From the NCBI GenBank assembly GCA_963210315.1, contig OY723264.1, forward strand, positions 186,001 to 250,000: a DNA stretch of 64,000 bases. Reading direction: 5' to 3'. A program made the translations under genes and the position numbers. Origin of the DNA: Rhynchopus euleeides (Eukaryota; Euglenozoa; Diplonemea; Diplonemida; Diplonemidae). This document shows positions 1 to 15,000 of this stretch, piece after piece (position 1 is the first letter of the stretch; every line of letters starts with the position of its first letter). The notes under the pieces are model-generated. The model ran no database searches and was not told the origin of the DNA. It was given only the letters and a program-made list of their open reading frames with translations.

Positions 1-3000
1 CAGCGCGTGCACGTAGGGTGGGCCCGACACAGAGGTCACTACAGGCGCAGGCGGCGGCGGCAGAGGTGTCACGGCAGAGCACGTGTAGGTGAAGGCAAAC
101 CCGTGCTCCTCCCTCCCGTTGTTGGACTCGAATCGCACGAGCACGTCCCCGTCGAAGGTGGCGGTGGGCGGCAGGCTGTCTCCCTCACGCACCCAGCGCA
201 GGTTCAGCGTCCCGTCATGGTCCACCTGGTACAGCGACACCAGGTCCCGATCCTCCGTGTCGAAGCGCGACCACGACACCGTCACCGACTGCCCGCTGCA
301 CGCCGTCTGCCAGCACTTCCGCTCGTTGCGCCCGTAGCGCGCAGACGGCGACACAGGGTTTGCCACGGTGCCGGCCTGCGGCGTCAGCACGTCGAACTCC
401 CCGACACACACACCCGCAGGGCGGGTAGGCAGAGCCGGCGCCTCGGTGGCGGGCACAGGCGTCGGGTTGACGAAGACGGTGCGGCTGATGATGCCGTTGT
501 CGCCCAGCACCACGTCCGCCTCCGTCCCGCCGTACACCACGTCACCCTCGTCATCCCCGCCCAGCACGTCGTGTCCGCCGGTGATGTCGTCCTCCCCTGC
601 GCCGCCGTGCAGCGCGTCCGCACCCTGCTGCCCGAGCAGCACGTCGTCCCCGGCGTCGCCGTGCAGGGTGTCGTTCGCACCGCCGTTGTCCGCAGCCGTG
701 TGGATGGAACGGTACTGGTGCCCTGCCGGGAAGGAGCCGTTGAACAGCGCGTGGTCCCCCAGCAGCACGTCTGCCGCGTCCCCACCGGAGATCGTGTCGC
801 TCCCCGTCCCGCCGAACAGGTAGTCCTCCCCGCCGTCGCCATGCAGCACGTCGTCCCCGCCACGCCCCTCCTCGAAGGTCGGCAGCACCGACTGCGCCCA
901 CACCACCGTGTGGTCCGCACGCGCCAGCACGGCCTCCGCCTGGTCCCCGAACACCATGTCCAGCCCGGCGTTGCCCTCCACGTAGTCCGCCCCCTGCTGC
1001 GCGACCACCACATCGTCACCGGCCCCGCCGTAGATCCTGTCATCCCCGCCGTGCACACTGGCAGGGAAGACGGGGGTGAAGGTGCGCACCGCCCCCTGCC
1101 CCCCCACCTGTGTGGGCTGCTCCACCTTCCCGCTGTCTCCGAACACGAAGTCCTGCCCCTCCCCGCCGTGCAGCGTGTCCGCCCCGACACCGCCGACGAT
1201 GTAGTCGTCCCCCTCGCTGCCCTGCACCAGGTCCGCACCGCCGGCGTCCTCTGCCGTCGACTCCAGCACCTGCGTCAGCGTGTCCAGCGTGGCGCGCCCG
1301 TTGTCCCCGAACAGCCAGTCGTCTCCAGCGCTGCCCGTGATGTTGTCCGCCCCGTACCCGCCGAACACAATGTCGTTGCCCGCCCCGGCCACGACGGTGT
1401 CGTTCCCACCGATGCTGCCCGCATCCAGCGACAGCAGCTCCGACAGCTGCGTGGCGGCAACAAGCCGCACCTGCCCGTTGTCCCCGAACACCCAGTCGTC
1501 GCCGACGTCCCCCGCGATGATGTCTGCACCCGGCCCACCGAACACAAAGTCGTCTCCGTCGTGACCGGCCAGGGTGTCGTCGGCCCCGCTGTCCGCCACG
1601 GATAGCGTCGCGTACGTGCGCACGTAGGTCTGCGGGTCCGACGCGTCCCCGAACACATGCGCCTCCCCGTAGTCCCCGAACACCACGTCGTTGCCGGCGC
1701 TCCCGTTCACCGTGTCCGCACCGGCCCCGCCGAAAATAACGTCATCCCCTGCGTCCCCATCGACAGTGTCGTTCCCGCCGTGTCCGGCGTACGCAGCCGG
1801 TGTTGCGGCGTGCGCCTCCGCCACAGCCGCCAGCAGCCGCGTCACGTTCCCGTGGTCCCCGAAGAGCACGTCCGCCCCGTTACCCCCGGTGACGGTGTCG
1901 GCACCCTGCCCCCCGAAAACCACGTCGTCCCCCTCGCCCCCGGCGATACTGTCAGCGCCACCCTCTGCTGCAACCTCCACCAGCGTGGACCCGTACTCCG
2001 ACACAGCCGTCGTGTTCAGCAGCACCGCCCCGTGGTCCCCGAACACCACGTCTGCCCCGCCGTCCCCGTGCAGCTCGTCGGCCCCGCCCCCGCCGAACAT
2101 GTAGTCCGCCCCGTCTCCGCCGGCGATCGCGTCCGCGAGCCCGGATGCGGGCGCGATGCTCTGCGCCTGGCACACCGACCCGGCCACGGACACCGCAGGC
2201 GCCACGTGCAGCGCGCGTGCCGGCTCCTCCGGTGCTGCTGCAGCCCACTGCATGTCGACGCGCCCGTGGTCCCCGAACAGCCAGTCCGCCCCGCCCGCAC
2301 CCGTGATGTTGTCGGCCCCGCCCCCGCCGAACACGAAGTCGTCATCCGCCGCACCGTCGATGGTGTTCGCGTTCTCTGCAGCGGCGTGTGCCGTGTCCAT
2401 GGACACGAGCGACGCGCTCGTGGTGTCCGCCGTGTACTCCCCGTAGTCCCCGAACAGCACGTCCGACCCGTCCGCACCCAGCAGCGTGTCTGCCGCGTGG
2501 CCCCCGAACAGCACGTCGTCCCCGCCCTCACCGTGCACCGTGTCGGCCCCGCCTGCCACGGGGGCCTGTGTGCGCGCCGTCACCTGCGTGGACACGCTCG
2601 GGGCCACCGCCCCGCTCCCATGGTCCCCGAACAGCCAGTCGTGCCCGTCCGCGCCCCACAAGGTGTCCGCACCCTGCCCGCCCAGCAGGACGTCGTCCCC
2701 GCCCTCCCCGTACAGCACGTCCCCGGTGCCCACCGCCTCCGCGAGGTCTGTCTCCGTCGACACGAAGGCGAAGTCGCCCGCCACCGCAGACGTGTACGAC
2801 CCGGCGTCACCGAACACGACGTCGTTGCCCACTCCGCCCCACACTGTGTCCGCCCCGACACCGCCGAGCACCACGTCGTCCCCGCTGCCGGCCCACACGA
2901 AGTCCCTAGCCCCGGCCTCGCGGATCGTCGTCGCCACACTCGTCACCAGGCGCGCCCCGGACGCGTACGACAGCAGCACGGACATGTGGTCCCCGGCCAC

Positions 3001-6000
3001 CACATCCGCCCCCTCCGCCGACGTGATGTTGTCCGCCCCGTTCCCGCCGGCCACGATGTCCGCCCCGGCACCCGACGCCAGCACGTCGTCACCGCCGTCG
3101 GTCTCGCACGCCGACGCGGCACGCACCAGCCGCCCCTCCGTGAACTCCACGAACCCATAGTCACCGAACACGACATCCTCCCCGGGACCCGTCGTCACCG
3201 TGTCCACATCCGCACCCCCGAACACAACGTACCCAACCCCAGCCCCGCCGGTCGTCGTGATCGTGTCCCGACCGCCGGCAGCGCAGTGGTCCGTGAAGGC
3301 GGAAGAGCGCAGGTGCGCCACCCCACTCAGCGCCGCCGTGCTCCCTGCTGGCACGCCAACCGTGTCCACCCCGCCGAACACGGCGTGCCCGGTGTCCCCG
3401 AAGATGATGTCCGCCGCAAGCCCCGACGTGATGGTGTCCGCCCCGGCCCCGCCGACGAGCACCAGCGGCAGCGTCGACTGCGACGCGTCCAGCGTGTCGT
3501 TACCGCCCTCCGTCCCGACGACGCAGAACCCGTCCGTCTCAACAGACAGCGCCACCGTCACGTTGTCCGCCCCGTCCCCGGTGAAGACGGATGTCACCGT
3601 GCGCGCCCCGACCGCAGGCACCCCATCTGCCCCACCGTACGTCTCCGCCACGCGCACCGTGTCGGCGTGCGCCCCGAGCCACACCGTGATCCCGCGCGTG
3701 TAGTCGGGCCCCGTGTACACAATGTCTGCAGGCGCAACACCCGCGATGCGCCCCGCCGTCAGCGTCACGTTCGTGCGCCCCACCGTCGACAGCGTGTCTG
3801 CGACGAGCAGGCGCTTGCGGCCCTGCGTGCCTGGCTCGCCCCCGTCCACCGTCAGCAGCGCCTCCACGTAGTCGGCCCGCCCTTCCACCTTCGTCGCCGC
3901 CGCGGCCGCCGCGTTGCCCAGCAGCAAAGCATCCGACCCGACCGCCACCGTGTCGTCACCGGCGTGCAGGCGCACCACCGTCGGCACAGACGTCCCGCGC
4001 ACGTTCAGCGTGTCGTCCCCGGCAGCTGACAGGTCGATGTCCAGCGACTCCACCCCCGTGTACACCAGCCCCGCCAGCACCGTGCGCGCGTCGATGCGCT
4101 CCCCGTTCAGCAGCTCCTCCGACGCCCCGACAACGTTTGCCGTGTCCAGCGACAGCGTGGTGATGGGGATCACCGCCGCCACCTCACCCGTGTACCGCAC
4201 CAGGTACACCTCGTCGCTCACCCGGTCCACGGCGAAGCTCTGCGCGCACCGCCCAATCACAGCCGTCCCGCACACATCCGCATCCGGGAACACGGCTGCC
4301 TGCATGGCGCTCGCCATCGCCGCCCCGTCCGTCCCGACCGCAAACTCAAACGAATACGGCTTCGCGTCCACAGAGAAGGAGAGGGTGAAGGTCCCGCCCG
4401 TCCCGCGCACAGCCACCACCTGCACGGCCACATACGTGGGGTCGCGCACGGGCGGGTACATCCCCAGCCCCGTCAGCTCCGTGCGCGTCAGGAACCCGGC
4501 GTCCCCCAGCACGTTGCCCTGCGTGTTGTCCACCCGCAGCGTGTCCGTCCCTGCCCCGCCGGCCACGCTCACCACGTCCCGCACCCCGGACACCAGGCCG
4601 TCCCCGAAGACGAACCTGTCGTTCCCGTCCGCCCCGTCCAGCACGACAGGGCCGTCGGCTGCCAGAACTGTGAAGGCGTCGTTGCCCTTCCCCGCACGCA
4701 CGTACGTCGCCCCGGGGTGCGTCCCGTTCACCACCACTGTGTCCACCGCAGGGCCCAGGTTCACCACAACCTCCTCCATCCCCACGTAGGAGATCCCGCC
4801 GAGCACAGTCTCCCCTGCCAGCACGCGCGTCTCCCCCATCCCCATCCCGGTGATGCGCCCCTCCGCCAGCACCACCGTGGTCGGGAGGAACCCGCCCGTG
4901 TTCTCCACCACCAGGCGGTCCACCTGCTGCTCCTCCCGCACCGTCAGCCACGGGTTCGTCTGCCCGGGGAACGCCTCCAGGTCCACCTCCCCGGGGTATG
5001 AGATCGCCTTCAGCGTCGACACCGACCCAGGCGCCTCCCCGCCCCCGACCGTCAGCGCCCCCTGGATCTGGTACGCCAGGGCCGGCTGCGACGCGAACTG
5101 CTGCGTCGCCTCCCCCTGGTCCACCGTCTTGTCCTGGATCGGCTTCACCGTGACCGTGACCGGGATCGCGTACGTCCCCGCGTTGAAGACCACAGACGCC
5201 GGGGACACCGTCACCTGCTTCGCCGCGAGGGACGGCTTCCCCCATACCTGCGACAGCTGCACCACCGCGTCCACCGTCACCTCCCCGGCAGGCGCCTGCG
5301 TCAGGTACAGCATGTACGTGTCCTCCGTCTGCCCCTCGATCACCTCTGTGATGCCGCCCGACTCCAGCACCACCAGCCCGGGCGCGTCGTCGTCCAGGAT
5401 CTCCACGTTCACCGTCGATGCCGCCACCCCCTGGTACACTGTGTTCGCCACCGCCACGGACACGTCGTGGTGCAGCGCCGCAAAGTGGAACCCCTCCACC
5501 GCCGTGTCCTGCACCGCCGTCACCGTCACCGTCTGCCGGCACCCGGTGCCCGCGCTGAAGGACACGGCCGACGGGGACACCGTCACCTGCGTCGCGTCGT
5601 GGCGCACTGTGACCGACACGTCCTGCGGGCGCGCGTCCGCCACGCACGGCTGCAGCAGCACGTCGTACGTCACCGACGTCCCCACGGCCCCGAGCCCCGA
5701 CTCCGACACCCGCATCCCGGGGTCCGCGTGCGCCTCCAGGATGTAGATCTCCGCCTGGTCCTTGTCCACCACGCGCACCGGCACCGACGGGATCTTCAGG
5801 GAGTTGTACCCGTCCGTGTTGCTGAGCTGCGACACCGCGTGCCCCAGGAACGCCACCTCGTTCCCCTCCAGCGCCTCGTCCTGCACCACCGTCACCGTCA
5901 CCGTCCGCGGGATGAACCAGTTGAGCCAGGTGAAGCTGACAATCGATGGCGACACCGTCACCGACGCCGCCCCGGGGATCTCGGACGGCGGGGCCGGGGG

Positions 6001-9000
6001 CACAATCGTGACGTCCACTCGGTCGCTCGAGGACCGACCCGTCACCGGGTGCCCCATCCGCACCACGTACGTCCCCACACGCTCCCCCGCGCTGCCCCCC
6101 TCCAGCAGCTCCAGCTCTGTCGGCACCACGACCGCGAGCGACGCGTTGTCCGCGTCCGTCACGTACGCCGTCACACCGTGTGCCTCCAGCCCGTCGTATG
6201 CCGCGTCCGCCGCGCTCGACAGCACGTGCTCGACCACCCCGTTGTGCCCGCGCAGGTCGCTGCTCTGCACCGGCACGCTGTACCGAGGCGTCACGTACAC
6301 CGTGTCACTCCCCAGACCCGCAAACACATTTGTCTTCACGTGGTCCGCCGTGCTCATCACGTACACCGTGTCGTCTCCCGCCGCCGTGTTCAGCTCCACG
6401 CTCTCGATCCCCGTGAAGGTGACGTACAGCCCTGCCCCGTAGATCCCGTCCCGCGTGATCACAAACGTGTCCGGCAGGTTCGTCCCGATCGCCACCAGGG
6501 TGTCGAACCCAGGGCCACCGTCGATCGACACAGGCGCGTTCACCGTGTAGTACACCACGTCGTCACCCTCGTCCGTCGACACGTCCGTCTGCTTCACCGC
6601 CGGGTCGGGCTGCGTCTGGTCCTCCGCATCCGCAAGCGCAAACGCGCGCACCGTGAAGCGGTCGTTCCCGACCCCGCCGCGCAGCGACAGCGTCCCCACG
6701 TTCCGCATCACCACGAACGTGTCCTCCCCGCTCTCCCCGTTGCAGTTCATGTGCTCCCCGTTGCCGTCGCTCAGCCACCCCTCCGTCGTCAGCGTGGTGG
6801 TGAAGGCGTCACCCGGCTCGCTCATGTTCGCCGCCACACGCTGCGAGTTCCACAGCTGCCCGATCAGGAAGCGGTCGTTCCCCGCACCCCCGTTCTGCGT
6901 CGTGATCCCCGACGTCCCGTCCGTCACGAACGTGTCGTCCCCGGCCAGCCCGTTCACCACCACACCCCCGTTGATCGACGCGTCCACGTCTACACGCTCC
7001 CCGGCGTCCGACGCCGCGTGGATCAGCGCGATGAAGTTGGTGCGGAACAGGAACAGGTCCGAGGCGGGCGTCCCGTTGATCACAAGCGTGTTCGACTCCA
7101 CCGTATCCGGGTTCCAGTACCCGCTGTCGTACAGACGGATGCGCGACTGCCCCGTCCCCGAGTATCCAATCTCGTACGCGTCGTTCTGGTCGCCCCCGTC
7201 CAGCAGCAGCAGCCCTGCGATGCGGTTCACCACCGTGTCCCCCTCCTTCGCGACGGGGACCACCATCCTGTCCTCCCCCTTGCCCGCGTACACCTGCGTC
7301 GGCCCGCTCGTCCCACCCACCGTCAGCGTGTCGGACACATCCCCGCCGTACACCACCGTGTTCCCCGTATGCGTGGATGACACGGTGAAGGTGTTCGTTG
7401 TGCGCAGGGCCAGCCGCACCTCCACGGACTCCACCCCGGCATACAGGATCCCGTCCGCAGACATCCCCAGCCCCGACACGCGCGTCGACGTCAGCTCTCC
7501 GGCGTTCCCGCCCGACTGGTCGAGCGTCTCATCCACCACGAGAGTTGTGCCCGCCCCGCCGCCGCTCACCTTCACCGGGGACACAATTGCGTTCACTGTC
7601 CCGTCCCCAACGCGCAGCCGGTCCGTCCCCCCATTCCCCTTCACCTCCACGGACGCGCCCGCAGGTGTTGCCGCCACGGTGAAGTCGTCCGCCCCGCCCG
7701 TCAGCGACACCCGCACCACGTCCATCTCCACGAAGGCCAGCGACCCGGGCATGCCTGGCAGCGACGCGTCGAACGCCGCCACCCCGCCCACCTTCTGCTG
7801 CGTCGGCGACGCCTGCAGCACACCGGTGCCCGCAGCCTGCGCCTCCATGTACAGCGTGTCCTGCCCGCCCCCGCCCACAAGCGTCACCGCCCCGGCCACA
7901 GCCGCCGCGGCATGCACAATCACCTTGTCGTTGCCCCCAGCCAGGTACACGTAAAGCTTCGTCCCCGCCGCCAGCCCCGTCACCGTCACGGTGTTCGCCG
8001 CCCCGTTCAGGCGGATGTGCACCTCCTCGAACTCGGAGTACAGGATCCCCTCCCCCGTCAGCCCGAACCCGGTGATCTGCCCGGCCGCAAGCGTCCCCGC
8101 AGGGATCTCCCCCGCCTTCGTCGACAGGTCCAGGATCAGCCTGTCCGTCTCCTGCCCCCCGTCGTTCCCGCCGCTGAAGGTCCCACGCGACACCGGGTTC
8201 ACCAGCAGCACCGTGTCGGAGAAGCGCTGCCCGTGCCCCTCGTACGACAGGAACCCGCTGAACTCCTGCGCCTGGCGTGTGTCCTCCTGACCCGCTGCCG
8301 GCGGGGTCCCGAACAGCACCTCCACCTCCTCCGACCCGCCGCCCGCCCCGTTCACGTACCGGATCGTCATGTACTCCCCCTTGTCCGACGTGTCCCCGGT
8401 CGCACGGTTCCCGGCACGCGGGCCCATGTTCAGCTGCAGCGTGTTCGACTTCACATCCGCCAGCACCGGCAGCGCGGGCGGCGTCGTGTCCAGCTCCAGG
8501 AAGCACACCGACGTGGAGAACTTCCACACCGACTCCCAGCGCCCGCGCGGCCAGCAGATGAAGGCCTTGCACTTCCAGTTCACAAACGGGTTGAACAGCT
8601 CCACGCTGAAGGAGGCCCCAGCGCACATCTTAATCTTGATGTTGAAGATGTCGAGGAACGACCCCTTCTCGATGATGCTCTTGATCTCGCTGAACCGGAT
8701 CTTCCCGTCCTCGTTCGGGTCGTACAGGTCGATCGACCCGGTGAAGCTGAACTCCCCGCTCGCACTCAGCCGCGCCAGGAACAGGTTCAGCGTCGCCCCG
8801 ATCCGCACCCGCCCGGCCGAGTACAGCTCCGGGATGTCCACGCCCCCGGTCCCCGTCGGCAGGTCAGTGTCTGAAAGGTAGAACCCGTCCAGCGCCAGCA
8901 GCGGGTTCTTCTGCTCGATGGCACGCCGGATCCCGCTCGTGTCGTACCCCACAGACACGCGCGCCCGGAACTGGAACGACCCGTAGAAGTCAATCACCAC

Positions 9001-12000
9001 AATCCCGGCCGCCACCGGGAACCAGAAGTCGATTGACACGTCGATCTCCATCTGCGGGGTCTGCACCACAAACAGGTCCACGTCCTTCCCAGTGATCAGC
9101 CCCAGCACCCCGCTTGCGGACAGGAACGGCAGGTTGAACACCGCGTCCGGGTTCGTCAGCTGCCGCATCAGCGACTTCATTTTGTCCGACCCGGTGTTCG
9201 ACGCCGCCGCCACGGGCGCGTCATCGTTCTGCACCACGGCGTACCGGCCCCCCGTGTACCCGGGCGGGAGCTCCGTCCCCTCCGGCAGGCGTGCGAAGCC
9301 CCCCTTCTGCAGCTCCCAGTTGCCGAAGGAGATCTTCAGCGTCCCCTTCCACGTCTTCAGCTCCTTGATCACGTCCGTCACCGCAATCACGAGGTCGATG
9401 ATCTGCTGGATCGCGTCCAGGTACGCCAGCACGTTCTTCACGCTCCCGCGCACGGGACCGCCCGCCCCCAGCAGCCCGTTCAGCAGCACCTCCGGCAGCT
9501 GCAGCAGCGACACGTCCCGCCCGGCCAGGTCCGAGATCACCGGCAGAGGCTTCTGCAGCGCCACCAGGACGGGCCGCAGCGGGGCCAGGAACGAGTCCAG
9601 CTTCGCGAAGATAGGCTGCAGGATGTTCGTCACAAACTCCCCCAGGTCCAGCGCCACGTCGATCAGCAGGAACTGGTTCGGCGTCGTCGACGGGTCGGCC
9701 ACAACCGTCTCGTTCGCGGCCGGCACCGCCACCGACAGGGACGCGTTCTTCCCCGCCGTCGCCAGGCGCTCCCACTTCGCCCCGTAGTACGAGTACAGCG
9801 AGGTGGTGAAGCGCGGCAGCCCGGAGCTCCCCGCCAGACCGAGCGTCATGTCCATCCCGACGGCCACCTCGAAGTCCGCGTTCGCGCGCAGCAGCCCGGC
9901 ACCCCCGCTCTTCAGCTCCCGGAAGGTGAGGAACCCGTCCCCGTCCGTCTCACCCACGTCCACCGCCATGCGCCCCAGCAGCCGCGTCACGTCGTCCCTG
10001 TTCTCGATCCCCGCCTGCAGGATGAACAGCTCCCCGTCCGCCTTCAGCTTCGGCAGCGTCAGCCCCGCGTACACCTCCATCTCGGTCCCCTCCACGTTCA
10101 GGTAGAACCCGCGGTCCACGCTGATCCCGAACCACAGCTTGAACTCCCACCCGACCAGCAGCTCCACCCCGCCGCTCGCGTTCAGCTTCAGCGGAAGCTC
10201 CTCCAGCCCGAAGTCGAAGTCGAACTGCTCGTTGAACAGGATGTCCTTCCCGAGCGTCACGTCCCACTCAACCGCGTCCGCGTCATCCAGCGGCGCCCCG
10301 TCCTTCAGCAGCCCCTCTGCGTCCAGCACGCCCTCTATCGCCACCCCCTGCTTGTTGCGGATCACGAGCGGGATGGTGTCCCCCTTCAGGATCCCGCGCT
10401 CCTTGAACAGGTCCACCATCGTGTCCCGCAGGAACTTCGCCATGTTCGTCTGCTCCACGTTCTTCAGGCGCGCCTCCAGCGTCCCGTGCAGCTCCTCGCG
10501 GAAGGCCTCGATGAAGTCGCGTGCCACCACCTCCCGGATCTTGTTCTTCACAATCGGGACGTCCATCGACCCGAGCACCCCGTCCGCTGCCGTGACGACC
10601 AGGTCCAGCTTGCTGAACATCCCGTTCACACCCTTCAGGATGGTGCGCTTGTCCTGCAGGATCGCGGCAATCGGGTTCAGCCCCTTCAGCGGGGACGCCA
10701 GGGACCGCAGCAGCTTCGTCACGTTCAGCCCGTCGAACGACACCAGCTTCACATTCTTGTCAGACGTCCCGTTGTTGCGCGTCAGGAAGTCCGAGAGGGA
10801 CGGGATCCCGATCGTCATCGTTTCCACCCCGGCAGGGAGCTCCAGCGGCAGCACCGCCTCCACGCGCCCCTGGTGCGTCAGCCCGAACCCCTGCACGATG
10901 TTGGAGAAGGCGCCCGCCCCGTCCAGGTAGTACCGCTCCCCCTCTACCAGCCCGTACCGCACGTACGCCGGCTGCGTCGGGTCCCCGAGCCCCGCGTCCA
11001 GCGCGACGCGTGCCTCATTCACCCCGAACTGCAGCGGGCCCAGCGACAGCAGCAGCGACCCCTGCGCGCTCGCCAGCAGGTCCGCCTGCAGCGCCGTGCC
11101 CCCGCCCACGAACAGGCGGAACGGCTTCGCCGACATGTCCACACCCAGCTGCAGCTTCGCCGTCGCGCTCCCCGCCAGCGCGATCTTCAGGCTCGCATCC
11201 AGGTCCAGGAAGTCCCCGAGCAGGTCCGCGATGTCGTCCAGCCCCGGCACCCCCGCCAGCCCGGCCAGCTCCTGCAGGTTCATGTCCAGCGTCAGCTCCG
11301 GCAGCGACGGCGGCGCTGCCGTGAACTCCAGGTCCAGCGTCAGCACCCCCGTGTCGTACTTGAACTCCATCAGGCACGACCCCGTGCACCCCTTGCTCTT
11401 GTCCGTCTCCGCAGGCAGCCCCAGCTTCTCCTCCACCAGCAGCTCGATGCGCGCCAGCCCGCCCTGCGTGTCCGTCAGGAGCAGCTCCAGCTCCGCCAGC
11501 ACCGCCTGCACCTGCGTCACCACCGTGCGCGGGGTGACCGACACCAGCGGCACCTCCGCGTCCATCAGCGGCAGGTCCGACAGCAGCCCCGACACCGCAG
11601 GGGTCTTCCGCGTGTTCCCGAAGATCAGGTCCACCCCGTCCGCAATCAGACCCACAATGTCCGCTACCGACAGGTTCCGGAAGTTCGGGAGCTCCGGGCC
11701 GTCCACCTCCACCACAAAGTCCGACGCGTTCGGGAAGGAGAAGTTCGGCTGCAGCTCCACGAAGAACGGGGGGTCCAGCGTCACCGCCACCGACCCGCTC
11801 ACGGGGGACAGGAACCCGGGGATCCCGACCGACACATCCACGTACAGGTTTGCGTCCACAGTCGCGTTCGCCGCAATCATGCTGAAGGGGTCCTCCACAA
11901 TCGCGTCCCGGATCTCGCTCAGCGCCATCGCCTCCCCCTGCGTCCCGAACTGCGCCAGCGCCTTGATCCCGATCTGCCCCAGCCCGTTGTACGCCTCCGC

Positions 12001-15000
12001 CGCCAGCACCGCCAGCGTCGCCGCGAGGTTCACGTCCGACACCGACAGCACCATGTCCGCCTCGAACCCGAGGTTCCGCACCACGGCGGTGAAGCGCTGC
12101 GCCTTCGCCTTGTCGCTCGTCAGGCCCGTCAGCGCCTCGAAGGCCGGCGTCACGCGCGTCTCCAGCCGCCCCACCCCGGTCGTCTGGATCAGGAAGGTTG
12201 TGTCCTGGTAGTTCAGCGCCCGCACCGACGCCCCTGCAGGCAGCAGCAGGCTCAGCGCCTGCAGCTGCGCCTGCAGCTCGTCGTAGAACACCGCACCCTT
12301 CGCCAGCACCACCACGTGCGGCACCCGGTCCAGCACCACGGTGAAGTTCGTCTTCTCCGCCAGGGTGAAGTTCGTGAACTCCTGTGCCGCAGGGATGTTC
12401 GCCTGCAGCGACAGGTTCCCGGCCGCCGTCCCCATCCGCGCCCCGAGCTCGAACCCGATGTTCGCCACCGTCGTCAGTCCGATCGACGCACTCGCGTTCA
12501 CCTCCAGCAGCGGCTCCACCTCAGCACCGAGCCTCAGCGCTGCCGCCGGCTGCGGCAGGTCCAGCTGCAGGTCCAGCCGGAACAGCAGCTCGTACTTCGA
12601 CGCGTCCTGCTTCGACGGCCCGTAAGTGTAAGACAGCGCCCCGTCCGGGAGCCCGACCGCCTCCGCCAGCACCACCACCAGCTCCGGGATGGTCGAGAAG
12701 GCCGGCACCCGCGGCGCCTGCTTCAGGTCCGCATCCGTGAACCCGAGCAGCCGCGTCGCCGCCACCGCGTCCTCCGACTCGTTGTACGCCGCCTTCCCCG
12801 TCTTCTTCTGAGCCACCCGCACACGCAGGTCCGTCGCCTTGATCGACGCGTTTGTGCACAGCTGCAGCGCGTCCACCCCCTCCACCGCCACGCTCGCCTG
12901 CACCGACAGCGCCAGCCCTGCGGTGTACAGCGCCTCGTTCATGTGCGCCGCAATCTGCGACACGTTCCCCGCCGCCAGCAGCACCGTCTCGTTCAGCGGC
13001 ACCTCCGCCTCCAGCTCCTCGTTCAGCACCACGCTCAGCACCCTGCCCGTCGTGTTCCCGGCGAACCACAGGCTCTCGTTCGTCCCCTCCACATTCCACC
13101 CTGGCAGGAGCACGTCCCCCTCCACGCACAGCACCAGCGTGGGGCGGTCCGCCGCGTCCTGCACCTTCACCATCTTGGCCGTGAGCGCCGCCGTCATCGT
13201 CTCCGCGAAGTCCATCATGTCACCCACGTCCACGTCCGTGAAGGGGATGGGGAGGTCGAACACGGGGGACTCCCGGTACTCCTGCACCACGTTGATCAGC
13301 CCGCGCACCAGCCCCATGATCTGGATCGGCGTCAGCCCGCGGAAGTCGTACAGCCGCGACATGTGCTTCGGCGTGATGGTCGGGGCCTTCCCGTCGAACA
13401 GGTCCGCATCGGCCACACACAGCTGCGGCACCTCGTCTGCCGCGGCACCGCCCAGCGTGGCCAGGTCCTGCCCCCCGACAGACGCCGCGAAGGGGAGGCA
13501 CGCCCCCAGCGACCCGGAGCGCGAGAAGGCGAAGCGGTCCTTCGACACGGACGCCAGCGGGAGCGCAGCCCCGTTGGACAGCGACCCCCCGAACTGCGCC
13601 ACGAGCGACCCCGTCCCGTTGGCCACAGACGCGGACAGGATCCCGATCGACGCCGTCGCAGACACTTCGGCCGCAATCTCCATACCCACGGTGAAGTTGT
13701 CGAGGCGCACCAGGATGTCCTGCGCCGTCACCTTCGACAGCCCTGCCGACGTGTTGACCGTCACCTCCAGCCCGAACCCGAAGTTCACGCGCACCGCCAG
13801 CAGCCCCGTCCCGCTGAACTCAAACTCCTCGTCGTCGATCAGCTCAGCCAGCGGCGGGGTGACCCGCACCTCCAGGTCCCCGCTCACACGGAAGCCCAGC
13901 TGGAACTCCTTCCCGACCATCCCCCCCTTCACGAAGGAGGCGGGCACCCCGTCCGCCGTGGTAAAGGCGCCCTGCGTCCGGTTCGCCATCGCCACCCGGA
14001 AGTGCTCGATCGTGGGGCGCGCCTTCGGGCACAGCGTCGACCCGTCCAGGCAGCCCGCGTACGCCGGGTCGGCCAGCACCTCGTCCAGCACGGTGTCCCA
14101 GATCAGGAAGTCGCCCCAGTCCGGCCCCGCCCCGCCCGTCTTCAGCAGATCATTCAGCGTCCGGTTCATCAGCGGCAGCGTCGTGCTCAGCGCCTCGAAC
14201 CCGTTCACGTCGCGCCCCACGTCCGACACCGCCACCAGCCCGTCCCGCAGCACCTGCATCAGCTCCGGCGGGATCTCCGTGTCCACCGTGAACTTCGGGG
14301 CGGCCGAGTCGAACAGCGCCAGGTCCTCCACCCCCAGGTACAGCACCCCCGGCAGCGGGCCGCCCGACAGCTGCACCTCCGACACGATGCTGCCCCCGAG
14401 GGCGATGGCATCCTTCAGCGGCGCCACCGTCAGCGACACCCCCGCGTGCTGGTCCAGCAGCACCGCCGGGGTGGCCGCAGTCACGTTACCGGCCGCAGCG
14501 GTGAAGACGATCTCGCCGTTCACAACAGACGCAAAGTCGAACCCGGGCCCGAAGTCCATCGGCACCGCAAAGTCTGTCACGTTCGCCCCGATCTCGAAAA
14601 AGAACTGCGTGACACGCAGGAACATCTTCGGCCGCCCGGTCCTGTCGATCAGCGGCTTGATGTCCATCCCCGCCTCCACCTGCAGCCCCACCTTCGCCGC
14701 AAACGACAGGTGCTGGTCCAGCCCCGCCAGCGACGCCACCAGCCCGCTCCCGATGGAGTCGATCGTCCCGATCACGCTGTCCTGCCCGATCATCCCGAAC
14801 AGCCCCGTCAGCGCCTCCTGCAGCGAGTCCACAATCTCGGACGGGCGCACGCTCCCCGCATCGAACGCCAGCCCCAGCTGCGCCGTCAGCTCCCAACGGC
14901 CCCCGGCCGTCGACAGCCCGCCGCCGAAGCTCAGCCCCCCGACGGACAGCCCTGTCGACATCCCGTCCAGCAGGCGCGCCTTCAGGTACCGCACCAGCCC

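Noticed and set aside
4346-5647. 433-codon minus-strand frame, plus 7529-8626 and similar
   Set aside because: These are out-of-frame shadows of the same gene (Gly/Arg-rich, no domains), while the in-frame reading shows clear Calx-beta and RTX repeats.
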